Below are positions 9,217 to 17,690 of a DNA stretch of 64,000 bases, piece after piece. The stretch's first letter is position 1. Each line of letters opens with the position of its first letter. Both the position numbers and the translations under genes were made by a program. The notes below the pieces were generated by a model. It was given only the letters and a program-made list of their open reading frames with translations. It was not told the DNA's origin and made no database searches. The stretch spans positions 1-64,000 of the forward strand of contig JALHMI010000015.1 in the NCBI GenBank assembly GCA_022844125.1, in the 5' to 3' direction. The DNA comes from Pirellulales bacterium. Lineage in GTDB: Bacteria; Planctomycetota; Planctomycetia; Pirellulales; PALSA-1355.

Positions 9217-10113
9217 GTGTCACGCTGCATTTCGCTTATTGCATTGTCCACCTTCGCCGTTGTTGTTGGGTTGACAGTGCCGGTTCACGCGGCCGATCCA
9301 GAAGTGATTCCGCTCTGGCCGAGTGGCGCGCCGGATGCCAAGGGGACTGCCGAGAACGACATTCCCACGCTCGCGATCAGCTTGCCGCCGAAGGATAAGG
9401 CCAACGGAGCGGCGGTGATCGTTTGCCCGGGCGGCGGGTATGGCGGACTCGCGTTTGGTTACGAAGGCGTCGACATTGCAAAGTGGCTGAACGACCACGG
9501 CGTCGCCGGCTTCGTGCTCAAGTATCGGCATCGCGGCACGGGCTACGGGCATCCCACGCCTCTGCATGACGCCCAGCGAGCGATCCGGCTGGTGCGAGCG
9601 GAGTCAAAGAAGTACGGTGTCGATCCCAGCCGTATCGGCATTCTGGGCTTTTCCGCTGGCGGCCACTTGTCTGCCACGGCTGCCACGCACTTCGACGCGG
9701 GCGACAAGCAGGCGAAGGATCCGATCGACCAGGTGAGCAGCCGGCCCGACTTCGCGATCCTCTGCTACCCGGTGATTTCGTTCACAACTGAGCACACGCA
9801 CAAAGGCTCGCGAAAAAACCTGCTCGGCGAGAATCCCGATCCGAAGCTTATTGAAAGCTATTCGAACGAGCTGCAAGTCACGCCCGAGACGCCGCCGACG
9901 TTCCTCTGGCACACGGATGGCGACACGGGCGTGGTGCCTGAGAACAGTGTGCTGTTCTATCTCGCGCTGCGAAAGGCGAAGGTGCCTGCCGAACTGCATA
10001 TCTATGAACAGGGCAAGCACGGGCTGGGCCTGGCCGCGGGCGCGATCGGCGCGGAGAGCTGGCCCGACCAATGCATCGCGTGGATGAAGGGACGCGGGTT
10101 GCTGGGGAAGTGA
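9217..10113 (+). CDS. Secreted alpha/beta-hydrolase (esterase)
   Basis: A 298-residue protein starting at GTG with GAGAGG about 8 bases upstream. Residues 1-26 are a signal peptide ending VPVHA. The catalytic fold has an oxyanion loop CPGGGYGGL and the nucleophile elbow GFSAGGH (Ser146). Asp in LWHTDGDTGVVP and His in QGKHGLGL near the C-terminus complete the triad. This is the lipase/acetylxylan-esterase-like group that removes acyl groups from polysaccharides or other small esters; the substrate is not shown. It closes the operon that begins with the CBS protein. Confidence 0.88.
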   Translation: MSRCISLIALSTFAVVVGLTVPVHAADPEVIPLWPSGAPDAKGTAENDIPTLAISLPPKDKANGAAVIVCPGGGYGGLAFGYEGVDIAKWLNDHGVAGFVLKYRHRGTGYGHPTPLHDAQRAIRLVRAESKKYGVDPSRIGILGFSAGGHLSATAATHFDAGDKQAKDPIDQVSSRPDFAILCYPVISFTTEHTHKGSRKNLLGENPDPKLIESYSNELQVTPETPPTFLWHTDGDTGVVPENSVLFYLALRKAKVPAELHIYEQGKHGLGLAAGAIGAESWPDQCIAWMKGRGLLGK

Positions 10114-10178
10114 GGCAAGCTTCGCAGCAGTCGGTTCGGGTTGTCCACGCTTGGATCAGCGCCGAACTCACCGCTTAT

Positions 10179-10197
10179 CCCCCGGCAAAGCCGGGGG
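10179..10197. repeat. GC-rich hairpin repeat (CCCCCGGC-AAA-GCCGGGGG)
   Basis: A perfect 8-bp stem with a 3-nt loop, continued by CTACCGGGCGG. A related element with the same core lies at 46296-46314, again in a non-coding gap. Two copies in the window make a dispersed repeat family likely. Confidence 0.6.
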
Positions 10198-10238
10198 CTA
10201 CCGGGCGGCGTTGCCGTGACTCGCGCCCAAGCGGAGTA

Positions 10239-10275
10239 ACAAAAAAGCCCCGCGACGCACGACGTCGCGGGGCTT
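10239..10275 (-). terminator. Intrinsic terminator for the minus-strand gene at 10313
   Basis: A 13-bp stem (10245-10257 with 10263-10275, core GCCCCGCGACG) with a 5-nt loop. On the minus strand it is followed by a run of six T residues (A run on plus at 10241-10246). It sits between convergent genes, 38 bases after the minus-strand stop. Confidence 0.88.
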
Positions 10276-10312
10276 GAAAGTTCTCGATAAAGGCAACGGC
10301 TGGCCGCCGGCG

Positions 10313-10822
10313 TTACTTGCGGACCTTCGTCTTCTGTGGCGAAGCTACGTCGGGCGTCGTCACCGGGGCGTTCTTCCAATGCTTGATGACCGGGATGTCC
10401 CAGAACACGCCGCCGGACGGCTGACGCTTGCCGTCGACCGTGAGCGAGATGATCCGGATCTTGGCGCAGTCGGCAAACTTCTTGGGAATCTGGACCTGAC
10501 CCACGAGGCGGCCGTCTGCGGCCTTCTTCAGCTTGAGGGGCTCCATCACGTCGTACGCGCGGCCGCCCTGGTTGTCGGTCTGCTTGCTGAACGCCACGAC
10601 GTCGAAGGAATAGATGGGTCGCAGTCGGCCTTCGTCGGCAAGCGTGAACCCGACAGTCAACGTGTCGCTGTCGGCGTCTTGGACATCCACTTCGTACTTC
10701 AAGCCCCACTCGTCCGCCGAGGGCGGCAGTCCCTGCCGGATCGCCCAACTGTGGTCGGCCGTCAAAACCACCGCCGCGACCGCCAAGATGCCCATCGCCG
10801 CGCGTGAAAGTCGAATGTTCAT
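10313..10822 (-). CDS. Small secreted protein of unknown function
   Basis: A 169-residue protein. ATG at 10822 was chosen because it begins a clear signal peptide (MNIRLSRAAMGILAVAAVVL, then TADHSWA) and has AGGTGG about 8 bases upstream; the frame is open 24 codons further. The mature part is beta-rich (LKYEVDVQDADSDTLTVGFTLADEGRLRP) and ends in a Lys/Thr-rich tail (SPQKTKVRK). The middle contains VWDIPVIKHWK-like strands. No family was recognised; it probably acts in the periplasm or outside the cell. It is a single transcription unit ended by the terminator at 10239-10275. Confidence 0.7.
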   Translation of the reverse strand: MNIRLSRAAMGILAVAAVVLTADHSWAIRQGLPPSADEWGLKYEVDVQDADSDTLTVGFTLADEGRLRPIYSFDVVAFSKQTDNQGGRAYDVMEPLKLKKAADGRLVGQVQIPKKFADCAKIRIISLTVDGKRQPSGGVFWDIPVIKHWKNAPVTTPDVASPQKTKVRK

Positions 10823-11346
10823 TGCAGTCCACCTTATATGAATGCGGGCGGGCCACGGCCGTTCCGGTTTGGCGGCGCTGCGGCTGATGCCCAATCAGCG
10901 CGGTATTCAAGCGGGATGGGTGAATTCGGGCAAGATCAATCTGCGGGTGGATGGGGTGCTATCGCGGGGAGCGATTCGCTTCGCGGTGCAGTGTTACTCA
11001 CGCGGGGTCGCTCCACCGGGCTACATCGTTAGCCGCTTTCGTGGGTTCATCGGGTAGCAGCGACAACTTGTTGTCGGTGTGCGCAGCACCAGAGGGTTCA
11101 GGAGGAGCGTGCTTACATGGAAAACTTCATTTCGAGGAACGCATGGCCTGATCCCTCTTGGGCCAGGGCCCACTGACAAGCGATTTGTCAGTGCCAACAG
11201 TGCCACCCATTTTTTGGGTTTACGGCGTAGCCCTCTGGGGCTGGAGATGCATGCCTGGCTCGTTGACGCGCGACTTCACTCGCTGTACGACTGTGGGCGG
11301 CGACAGCCTTTCAAACTTTTTCGCCGTCAACCAAGGGACCTCGGTC
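10823..11346. other. Intergenic region with two dyad-symmetric elements
   Basis: 524 bases between divergent genes without a credible gene. Two inverted repeats stand out: CGACAA-CTTG-TTGTCG at 11061-11076, and a longer one at 11171-11193 (9-bp arms CACTGACAA and TTGTCAGTG, 5-nt loop). Both share the ACAA/TTGT core at the inner end of the stem. The second is followed by CAGTGCCACCC, which makes it look like part of a dispersed repeat rather than a terminator, since no T run follows directly. Confidence 0.5.
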
Positions 11347-13155
11347 ATGGCAGATGCAGCATTGGGATCGAACGCCGGCGAAGCACCCGAGAGCGTACCT
11401 GCCGGAGAAGCTAAGAGCGTGCGGCCGCGGGTGTGGCCAGCGGTGCTCTTGATCGTCGCGTTTTGGACCTGGTTCGTCGTGCTGAACCTGGTGCTGGACA
11501 TGGTCATCTCGCTGGGCTTCATGATGACGGCCCTGGGGGCGATGGCCACGCTGCTGCTCTTCGCTATCTGGTGGCTGGGGGCCAGCCGGGTGCCGGCAGT
11601 CGATCGCCTGGGCTTCTTCCTGCTTGCCGCCGTGGCTGCGACGCTGACCGCGCTCGTTTCGCGGAAGACGCTCGGCGGCGACGTGGCCCTGTTCATGGGC
11701 CTGCCGCTGATGATGACGCTGTGGTGCGGCTGGCTGCTGGTGAGCGGCAAACTCTCCTGGCCGGCGCGCCGCGCCGGGCTGTCGATTGTGATCGTTGCGG
11801 TCTGGGCGCTGATCGCCTGCCTGCGGATCGATGGCGTGCTGGGCAAGATGACGGAGTCGACCGGCATTCACTGGCGGTGGACGCCCACGTCCGAGGAGGA
11901 GTACTTGGCGGCGCGCGAACGCGGCGACATTGCCGTCAGCGACGTGTCGCCCGTGACGGAAACGCTGACGCTCTCCGAGGGTGACTGGCCGGGTTTCCGC
12001 GGACCGGCGATGCGCGGACAACAGACGCACGCGGCGATTGCGACCGATTGGAAAGCCTCGCCGCCGAAGCAACTTTGGAAGCGGCCAATCGGGCCTTCGT
12101 GGGCGTCGGTCGTGGTGGTCGGCGACAAGCTCTTCACGCACGAACAGCGAGGCGAGGAGGAGGCCACCGTTTGTCTCGACGCGGCGAGCGGCAAGGAGAT
12201 TTGGGCGCACATCGACAAGGCTCGATTCTGGGATGGCCAGGCGGGCGCGGGTCCGCGCGGCACACCGCTATTTCACGAGGGAAGGCTTTATACGTACGGC
12301 GCGACGGGCATTTTGAACTGTCTGGACGCCGCCTCGGGCAAGCTGCTCTGGAAACGCGACGTGGCGGCCGAGACCAAGGCCCCGCTGCCGATGTGGGGCT
12401 TTTCGAGCTCGCCGGTCGTCGTTGGGGATGTCGTGGTCGTGTACGCAGGCGCGGCGAACGACAACGGGCTGCTTGCATATCGCACCGACTCGGGCGAACC
12501 GGCCTGGCACTCGGCATCCGGTGCAATCAGTTACAGTTCGGCCCAACCCTTTGTGGCAGACGGAGTCGAACAGCTCGCGCTGCTAGATGATCTGGGCATC
12601 GTGGGGATCGATCCGGCCAGCGGAAAGAAGCTGTGGACGTACGACGCGCCGGCGAACGGCATCTGGCGCGTGGCTCAGCCGCGGCAAATTGCCGACGGAA
12701 CGTTGCTGGTCGGCTCCGAAGATTTGGGACTACGGCTACTGGAGATTTCGCGCGAGGGGGACGGCTGGAAAGTGAACGAAGCGTGGCAGACGAAGCAGAT
12801 GCGGCCGGCGTTCAACGACCTGGTGACGATCGGCGACGTGGCGTATGGCTTCGACAAGGGGTTGTTCTGTGCGACCGACCTCAAGACCGGCAAGCGACTG
12901 TGGAAAGGCGGACGTTTTGGCTTCGGGCAGGTGCTGCTGCTGGAGCCACAGAACGTGCTGGTGGTGCTCTCGGAGCAGGGGGAAGTGGTGCTGCTCGCGG
13001 CAAACCCGGAAAAGCTTGAGGAGCTCGGTCGGATTCCGGCGCTGAGCGGCAAGACGTGGAATCACCCGGTGGTGGCGCATGGCCGCCTGTATGTGCGGAA
13101 CGACACCGAGATGGCGGCGTTTGAGCTGGCGCCGGCGCCGGGCGAGGGGAGTTAG
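11347..13155 (+). CDS. Membrane-anchored PQQ-type beta-propeller protein
   Basis: A 602-residue protein. Residues about 28-155 contain four to five hydrophobic helices (for example VWPAVLLIVAFWTWFVVLNL and LGFFLLAAVAATLTALV). The rest (about 200-600) is a propeller of PQQ/quinoprotein-like blades: GDWPGFRGPAMRG, then repeated units of the form CLDAASGKEIW, CLDAASGKLLW, GIDPASGKKLW and TDLKTGKRLW. The DxxSGxxLW motif is typical of PQQ-like repeats; whether it binds PQQ is unknown, and most planctomycete relatives are annotated only as PQQ-binding-like. The propeller probably faces the periplasm. The start MADAAL was preferred over 11158 because the upstream stretch lies over the inverted repeat at 11171-11193 and is unlike coding sequence. 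Confidence 0.85.
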   Translation: MADAALGSNAGEAPESVPAGEAKSVRPRVWPAVLLIVAFWTWFVVLNLVLDMVISLGFMMTALGAMATLLLFAIWWLGASRVPAVDRLGFFLLAAVAATLTALVSRKTLGGDVALFMGLPLMMTLWCGWLLVSGKLSWPARRAGLSIVIVAVWALIACLRIDGVLGKMTESTGIHWRWTPTSEEEYLAARERGDIAVSDVSPVTETLTLSEGDWPGFRGPAMRGQQTHAAIATDWKASPPKQLWKRPIGPSWASVVVVGDKLFTHEQRGEEEATVCLDAASGKEIWAHIDKARFWDGQAGAGPRGTPLFHEGRLYTYGATGILNCLDAASGKLLWKRDVAAETKAPLPMWGFSSSPVVVGDVVVVYAGAANDNGLLAYRTDSGEPAWHSASGAISYSSAQPFVADGVEQLALLDDLGIVGIDPASGKKLWTYDAPANGIWRVAQPRQIADGTLLVGSEDLGLRLLEISREGDGWKVNEAWQTKQMRPAFNDLVTIGDVAYGFDKGLFCATDLKTGKRLWKGGRFGFGQVLLLEPQNVLVVLSEQGEVVLLAANPEKLEELGRIPALSGKTWNHPVVAHGRLYVRNDTEMAAFELAPAPGEGS

Positions 13156-13262
13156 CGTCGCAGAGCGGGGTCAACTAAACGCAAAGACGCGGAGCCGCAA
13201 GGACGCTACCGGAAAGAGTCTCAAGTAAGACTCTTGTCCTCCAGTCCCCTTTTTCTATCCAA

Positions 13263-13307
13263 GTTGGGCACAGGTGAGCCGCGACGCGGCCACCTGTGGC
13301 ACCCAAC
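13263..13307. repeat. Palindromic repeat, copy 1, between convergent genes
   Basis: A 45-base near-perfect palindrome: GTTGGG, CACAGGTG, then GCCGCG-A-CGCGGC at the centre, CACCTGTG and CCCAAC. Only a 3-base bulge (13299-13301) breaks the symmetry. Read on the minus strand, 28 of 31 bases match copy 3 (23867-23897), and it also matches copy 2 (17611-17649). It lies between the ends of two converging genes (13155 and 13336). Confidence 0.8.
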
Positions 13308-13335
13308 GCTCCACCTGAGAGCCCATCGGAGTCGC

Positions 13336-16275
13336 TTATTGCGGCGTTGCGACGGTGAGTTGGACGGGGATCGTGGTGGCGAAGTCCTGGCCGTTGTACT
13401 TGACGGCGGCCTTCACGTTGAACTTGTAGGTGCCGGCGGGAACATCGGCCGGAATGTCGAAGGCCAGGTTGCCGGCCGCCGCGTCTGCGGGAAGCGTGGC
13501 CGTCGTGGCTTTGATACCTTTGACTTCGCCATCCGCCACGACTTCGAGGGGTACCTCGCCGGTGTAGCCGGCCAGACGCGCGACTTTCAGCGGCAGGTCG
13601 ACTTTGCCGCCGGGTTGAGCGGTGGTGGTCGAGGCGGTTTCCAGGCCGATCGGCGACTCGAGCACCTTGATCGTGACCACGGTGGACGGGAGCGCGACGT
13701 TGACGTCCTTCGGCGCGGCGGCCTTCTGTACGGCATCCAGCTCCTTGGCCACAGCGGCTTGCGTGTCGACGGCCCCCTTGGCCGTGGCCTCGGCATCGGC
13801 CGCGGCTTTTTCGGCGGCAGCTTTGGCTGCGGCTGCTTCCGCAGCCTGTTTCTCAGCGGCGGCGACGGCTTCGGTCGCGGCTTGCATCTTGGCCTGAGCT
13901 TCGGCCAGTTGCTTCGCGGCTTCTTCGGCCGCCGTCTTGGATTGCGCGAGCGTCGCAGCGACTTCGGTCACCTTGCCGTCGGCGGCGGCTTTGGCGTCGG
14001 TGGCGGCCTTTGCGGCGGCGGCAAGTTCGCCCACCACTTTGTCGACCGCGGCCTTGCGAGCCGTCACTTCGGTCACCGCCTCGGGATTCCGCGCGTAACT
14101 GACGGGCGAGCTTGCAGTGAGCATCAGTGAGTAGGTGCCCGGCGGAGTGTTCGCGCCGAGCACGAGTTCCAGATTGCCTTCAGCGGCCTCGGGCTTCAGC
14201 TCCAGCGACGGCGGCTTTACCCCCGGCGGCAGCGGGAACGGCGTGAGCGTGACGACTCCCTTGAACTCGCCGCGGCGGGCCAGCTTCACGGGAATCTGCA
14301 CCTTGCCGGCTTTGACGGATTCGAGCGGCGCAGCGGCTGCGGCGCTGACCAGGAACGGCGCCGTTTCGCCTTCGCTTACTGCGACGGCCAGGTTGCGCGA
14401 AAGACGCGTGCGGGGCGTGACACTGTTCAGTGCGCCGCCCCACACCATCGTCGCATGCCGCGCGGGATGCGTGACCTCGGCGCCTGCGATCGTGGCCTTG
14501 CCTGAGACGGTGAGCAGGCTGGTACCGGCGGGAGCATCTTCCGCGGCGGTGAGCACAAGTTCACCGACCTCCTGGCCGGGGCCAACCGTGATCGGCGCAG
14601 CGGTGACACCCGGCGGAAGACCAGTAGCCGTGACCTCGACTGCGCCGTTGAATCCATCGCGACGGAACACCAGCACATCGATCACCTCGGTGCCGCCACG
14701 GCGCAAGAGAGGGCTCCAGACAGTCGGCGGGTTCTGCACGGCGTTGTTATTGAACGGAAGCAAACGTGGCTTGGCCACCAGGCGGAAGTCGGGCTGCTCG
14801 GGGCGAACGGCCAGGCGATATTGCAGGCCCGGATCGACCGCGGCGTAGCTGGCGAGGTTTTGCACCTGAATGCGATACGTGCCATCGGCCGGGGCGACGA
14901 AGCGCGTGCCCGGGTCGTCGGTCTTCATGTCGTAGATCGCCATCCCGCGGCGCGTCTGACCCTCCGGATTGTCGAGAAAGTCGTCGACCGCGGCGATCTC
15001 CTTGATCTCTTCGCCTTTCTCGCCGGGGATTACCTGTTGGATGACAAGGGCGGGGTCGGTTGGCAGGCCGAGTCGCTGCGAGATGACTTCGATCCACAGG
15101 ACCTCGCCTTTCTTGGCCTCGAACGTGTACCAGTCGCGGTCCGGCTGTGGGCCGAAGCTGGCGGCGACTTCGGTGTTCGGAGCGAGCTTTTGGGCCTTGG
15201 CCGGCTCGTCGTTCGGCTCTTGTTCGCTGGCGACGGGCGCGGCCGCGTAACCTATCAGCACGCCGTTCGACGGACCGTTGGGGCCCGGCAGGCGATAGGT
15301 GAAACCATCGACGGCGGATTCCTCGGGCTCGATGACGGCGGCGAAGTCGAGTTGCTTCTCCGCCTCGCCACTGGGGAGCGTGATGTCGACGACGAGCGAC
15401 TCGAGCTTCTTGCCGTCGGCGGTGACGAGTTCTGTTGGCGTTCCGCCGGGCAGGTTGCGGCCGTAGAGCGTGTACTTGCCGGTCGAGCCGGGAAGACCGG
15501 CCGGCGGCATCACGAAGTCGAGATGCGGATCGGCCCCAATCGCCAGGCGGTAGAAGTACTCGGGACTGCCGGCGTAGAGGAAGTCGTGCACTTCGACGAA
15601 GTAGTCGCCATCGGCCGGGGCAGTAAAGTCGAGCAGCGGATCGCGGCGCTCGACGTCGCGGCTGCGGCCGAGTTCCTTGCCGCTGGCATCGAATACGACG
15701 AGCGACGGGTCCATTCGCGAATCGATGCGATAGGCCCAGCAGTCGGCGATGATTCGCTGGCCGGCTTTGGCCGTGATCTTGTAATAGTCCTGGTCGCTGG
15801 CGGAATCGGAGCGGCCATTAACGACGGTACCGAGCGGAACCGCGGAGGCCTGCTGTTGTGTGTTGTTCGGCTCGGTCTCGATTAACTCTTCTTGCGAGCC
15901 GATCACGAACGCCCGCGGATTCGAGATGCCGTACTTGCCGATCGCGCGGACTTCGCAAATGCCGAGCGGCGCGTCGGCGGGGATCGTGAGCGTGAACTGA
16001 TTGGGTACCGGCTGCGGGCCTTCCTGGCCGAGAGCGGGCGGCTGCGTTTTTTGAGTGGCCGTGATGCCGGCAATGGAGAACTGAAGCTGCGCAACTTTCT
16101 CCAGGTCTTCGCCCGAGATCGTGACGTCGACGCTCGTGCCTTGTTTCGCTCCGGGCGGGAAGACGCTGTACAACCGGGCGACCGGCAATTGTGCGAGAGC
16201 TGGCGCTGCACTTACCGTCAGTGCCAAGACGGCGCCGGACAGAGTACGCAGGCTGTGGGTGAGAGCGTCGAACAT
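13336..16275 (-). CDS. Secreted PPC-domain protein with an Ala-rich coiled-coil insert
   Basis: A 979-residue exported protein. The start at 16275 has GGAGG 7 nt upstream and begins a signal peptide ending APALAQ; the frame is open 32 codons further. An IPT/TIG-like domain (VARLYSVFPPGAKQGTSVDVTISGEDL) comes first. Two pre-peptidase C-terminal domains follow, at about 130-245 (ETEPNNTQQQA, SDQDYYKITAKAGQ) and 350-490 (EQEPNDEPAKAQ, RDWYTFEAKKGE). Ig-like domains come next. A 125-residue Ala/Lys/Glu-rich segment at about 737-860 (such as EKAAADAEATAKGAV) predicts a long helical coiled coil, and a final Ig-like domain ends the protein. No protease or other catalytic domain is present despite the PPC domains. 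Probably a cell-envelope structural or adhesive protein. It converges with the propeller gene across palindrome copy 1. Confidence 0.85.
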   Translation of the reverse strand: MFDALTHSLRTLSGAVLALTVSAAPALAQLPVARLYSVFPPGAKQGTSVDVTISGEDLEKVAQLQFSIAGITATQKTQPPALGQEGPQPVPNQFTLTIPADAPLGICEVRAIGKYGISNPRAFVIGSQEELIETEPNNTQQQASAVPLGTVVNGRSDSASDQDYYKITAKAGQRIIADCWAYRIDSRMDPSLVVFDASGKELGRSRDVERRDPLLDFTAPADGDYFVEVHDFLYAGSPEYFYRLAIGADPHLDFVMPPAGLPGSTGKYTLYGRNLPGGTPTELVTADGKKLESLVVDITLPSGEAEKQLDFAAVIEPEESAVDGFTYRLPGPNGPSNGVLIGYAAAPVASEQEPNDEPAKAQKLAPNTEVAASFGPQPDRDWYTFEAKKGEVLWIEVISQRLGLPTDPALVIQQVIPGEKGEEIKEIAAVDDFLDNPEGQTRRGMAIYDMKTDDPGTRFVAPADGTYRIQVQNLASYAAVDPGLQYRLAVRPEQPDFRLVAKPRLLPFNNNAVQNPPTVWSPLLRRGGTEVIDVLVFRRDGFNGAVEVTATGLPPGVTAAPITVGPGQEVGELVLTAAEDAPAGTSLLTVSGKATIAGAEVTHPARHATMVWGGALNSVTPRTRLSRNLAVAVSEGETAPFLVSAAAAAPLESVKAGKVQIPVKLARRGEFKGVVTLTPFPLPPGVKPPSLELKPEAAEGNLELVLGANTPPGTYSLMLTASSPVSYARNPEAVTEVTARKAAVDKVVGELAAAAKAATDAKAAADGKVTEVAATLAQSKTAAEEAAKQLAEAQAKMQAATEAVAAAEKQAAEAAAAKAAAEKAAADAEATAKGAVDTQAAVAKELDAVQKAAAPKDVNVALPSTVVTIKVLESPIGLETASTTTAQPGGKVDLPLKVARLAGYTGEVPLEVVADGEVKGIKATTATLPADAAAGNLAFDIPADVPAGTYKFNVKAAVKYNGQDFATTIPVQLTVATPQ

Positions 16276-16606
16276 CAGGTACCTCCGATTCGCCAGCGCC
16301 GTGGGGGGCGGCTGGAAATGGGTGAGTAGGGCTTGTTCGTCCGGAGCGAACCTCCGTGGTTCTCCGGCCATGCGTCGAGGCGGGCAATGTCAGGGCGAGC
16401 GTTATTTGTCTAAGGCGGGACTGCTGGTGGGTGCGTGGCAGACGCCGTCGATTATGGTCCGCTGAGCTGCCGATTGCAACCTGCCGAGACACCCGCCATG
16501 CGCGCCGCTAATGCCGACGCTCCCTTGTCTTACGTCGCGCCGGTCAGCTAAACTCCGAGCTTCTTTCCGCCAACGTCCCCACGAACCGTTCAGGTACCTT
16601 CGACCC
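16276..16606. other. Divergent intergenic region
   Basis: 331 bases between the starts of the PPC protein (minus) and the dehydrogenase (plus). It should contain both promoters. No hairpin, small gene or clear promoter consensus was found apart from the ribosome-binding site of the minus gene. Confidence 0.4.
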
Positions 16607-17602
16607 ATGAGCAAGCGTCCTATCGTAGTCATTACCGACTTTGTCGCCGGCGGACTGGAAACGGAGCGGCGGATTCTGGGCGAGATTGCCGATCTCGTGG
16701 CTCTCGATGCGTGCGGCGAAGATGAGATTCTCGACAAGATCGCCGATGCGGACGCGATCATGATGTATCACACCGTTTCGATCAGCGAGAAAACCATTTC
16801 TCGATTGAAGCAATGCAAACTCATCGTCCGCTGCGGCGTGGGCTACGACAACGTCGATTGGCGGCTCGCCCGCAAGCATGGCATCGACGTCTGCAACGTG
16901 CCCGATTATGGGACCGAAGAGGTTGCCGACTCGGCGATCGGCATGATGCTCACGCTGACGCGAGGCATTCACCAGCTCAATTCGCGGCTCCGGGAAAAGA
17001 AGGGTGAGTGGCTCTACAAGCAGGTCTACCCGGTGTGGCGGCTGCGAGGACGCGTGTTCGGCATCATCGGCTTGGGACGGATCGGCAGTGCCGCGGCACT
17101 GCGGGCAAAGGCCCTAGGCATGGACGTGATCTTTTACGACCCCTACGCACCGGATGGGCGCGACAAGGCGCTGGGCGTGCGACGCGTGGAAGGGCTCGAC
17201 GAACTGCTGGCGCAGGCGCACGTGGTCAGCCCGCACTGCCCGCTGACGCCGGAGACGTATCACATCATCGGCAAGGATCAGATCGCCAAGATGCCGAAGG
17301 GTTCGTTCCTGGTGAATACGTCGCGCGGTGGCGTGGTGGATGTCACGGCGATTCCCGATGCGCTCGCCTCGGGGCAGCTTGCCGGAGCAGGGATCGACGT
17401 GCTGGAGATCGAACCGCCCAATGACGATCATCCGCTGATCGCGGCCTGGCGCGACCCGAACCATCCGGCGTACGACCGGCTGGTCGTGAATCCGCACTCG
17501 GCGTTCTACTGCGAAGAGGGCATGCAGGAGATGCGTTCGAAAGGGGCCGAGGCCTGCCGCCGGGCGCTGTTAGGATTGCCGCAGCGGAACGTGGTGAACT
17601 AG
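16607..17602 (+). CDS. D-2-hydroxyacid dehydrogenase, CtBP-like
   Basis: A 331-residue NAD-dependent dehydrogenase. The nucleotide site is GIIGLGRIGSAAALRAK (Gly155, Gly157, Gly160). The catalytic residues are Arg240 (NTSRGG), Glu269 and His297 (HSAFYCEEG). VRCGVGYDNVD and the HSAFY context put it in the C-terminal-binding-protein-like branch rather than among SerA-type enzymes, and it has no ACT domain. It presumably reduces a 2-oxoacid or oxidises the hydroxyacid; the substrate is unknown. The frame opens at 16511, but ATG 16607 (MSKRPIVVITD) matches the family start. It converges with eutC across palindrome copy 2. Confidence 0.9.
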   Translation: MSKRPIVVITDFVAGGLETERRILGEIADLVALDACGEDEILDKIADADAIMMYHTVSISEKTISRLKQCKLIVRCGVGYDNVDWRLARKHGIDVCNVPDYGTEEVADSAIGMMLTLTRGIHQLNSRLREKKGEWLYKQVYPVWRLRGRVFGIIGLGRIGSAAALRAKALGMDVIFYDPYAPDGRDKALGVRRVEGLDELLAQAHVVSPHCPLTPETYHIIGKDQIAKMPKGSFLVNTSRGGVVDVTAIPDALASGQLAGAGIDVLEIEPPNDDHPLIAAWRDPNHPAYDRLVVNPHSAFYCEEGMQEMRSKGAEACRRALLGLPQRNVVN

Positions 17603-17610
17603 CGAGCTGC

Positions 17611-17649
17611 TGGGTGGCACAGGTGGCCGCGTGGCGACTCACCTGTGCC
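17611..17649. repeat. Palindromic repeat, copy 2, between convergent genes
   Basis: Arms GGCACAGGTG (17616-17625) and CACCTGTGCC (17640-17649) with a partly degenerate GC centre. Its first 31 bases match copy 3 at 27 positions. It occupies most of the 88-base gap between the dehydrogenase and eutC, whose 3' ends meet here. Confidence 0.78.
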
Positions 17650-17690
17650 CGTTTCAACGCATCGAAGACCCGTGGCACCAGATACGTTCG

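Noticed and set aside
11158-11346. N-terminal extension of the propeller gene
   Set aside because: It would translate the inverted repeat at 11171-11193 and has no ribosome-binding site; MADAALG at 11347 is a better start.
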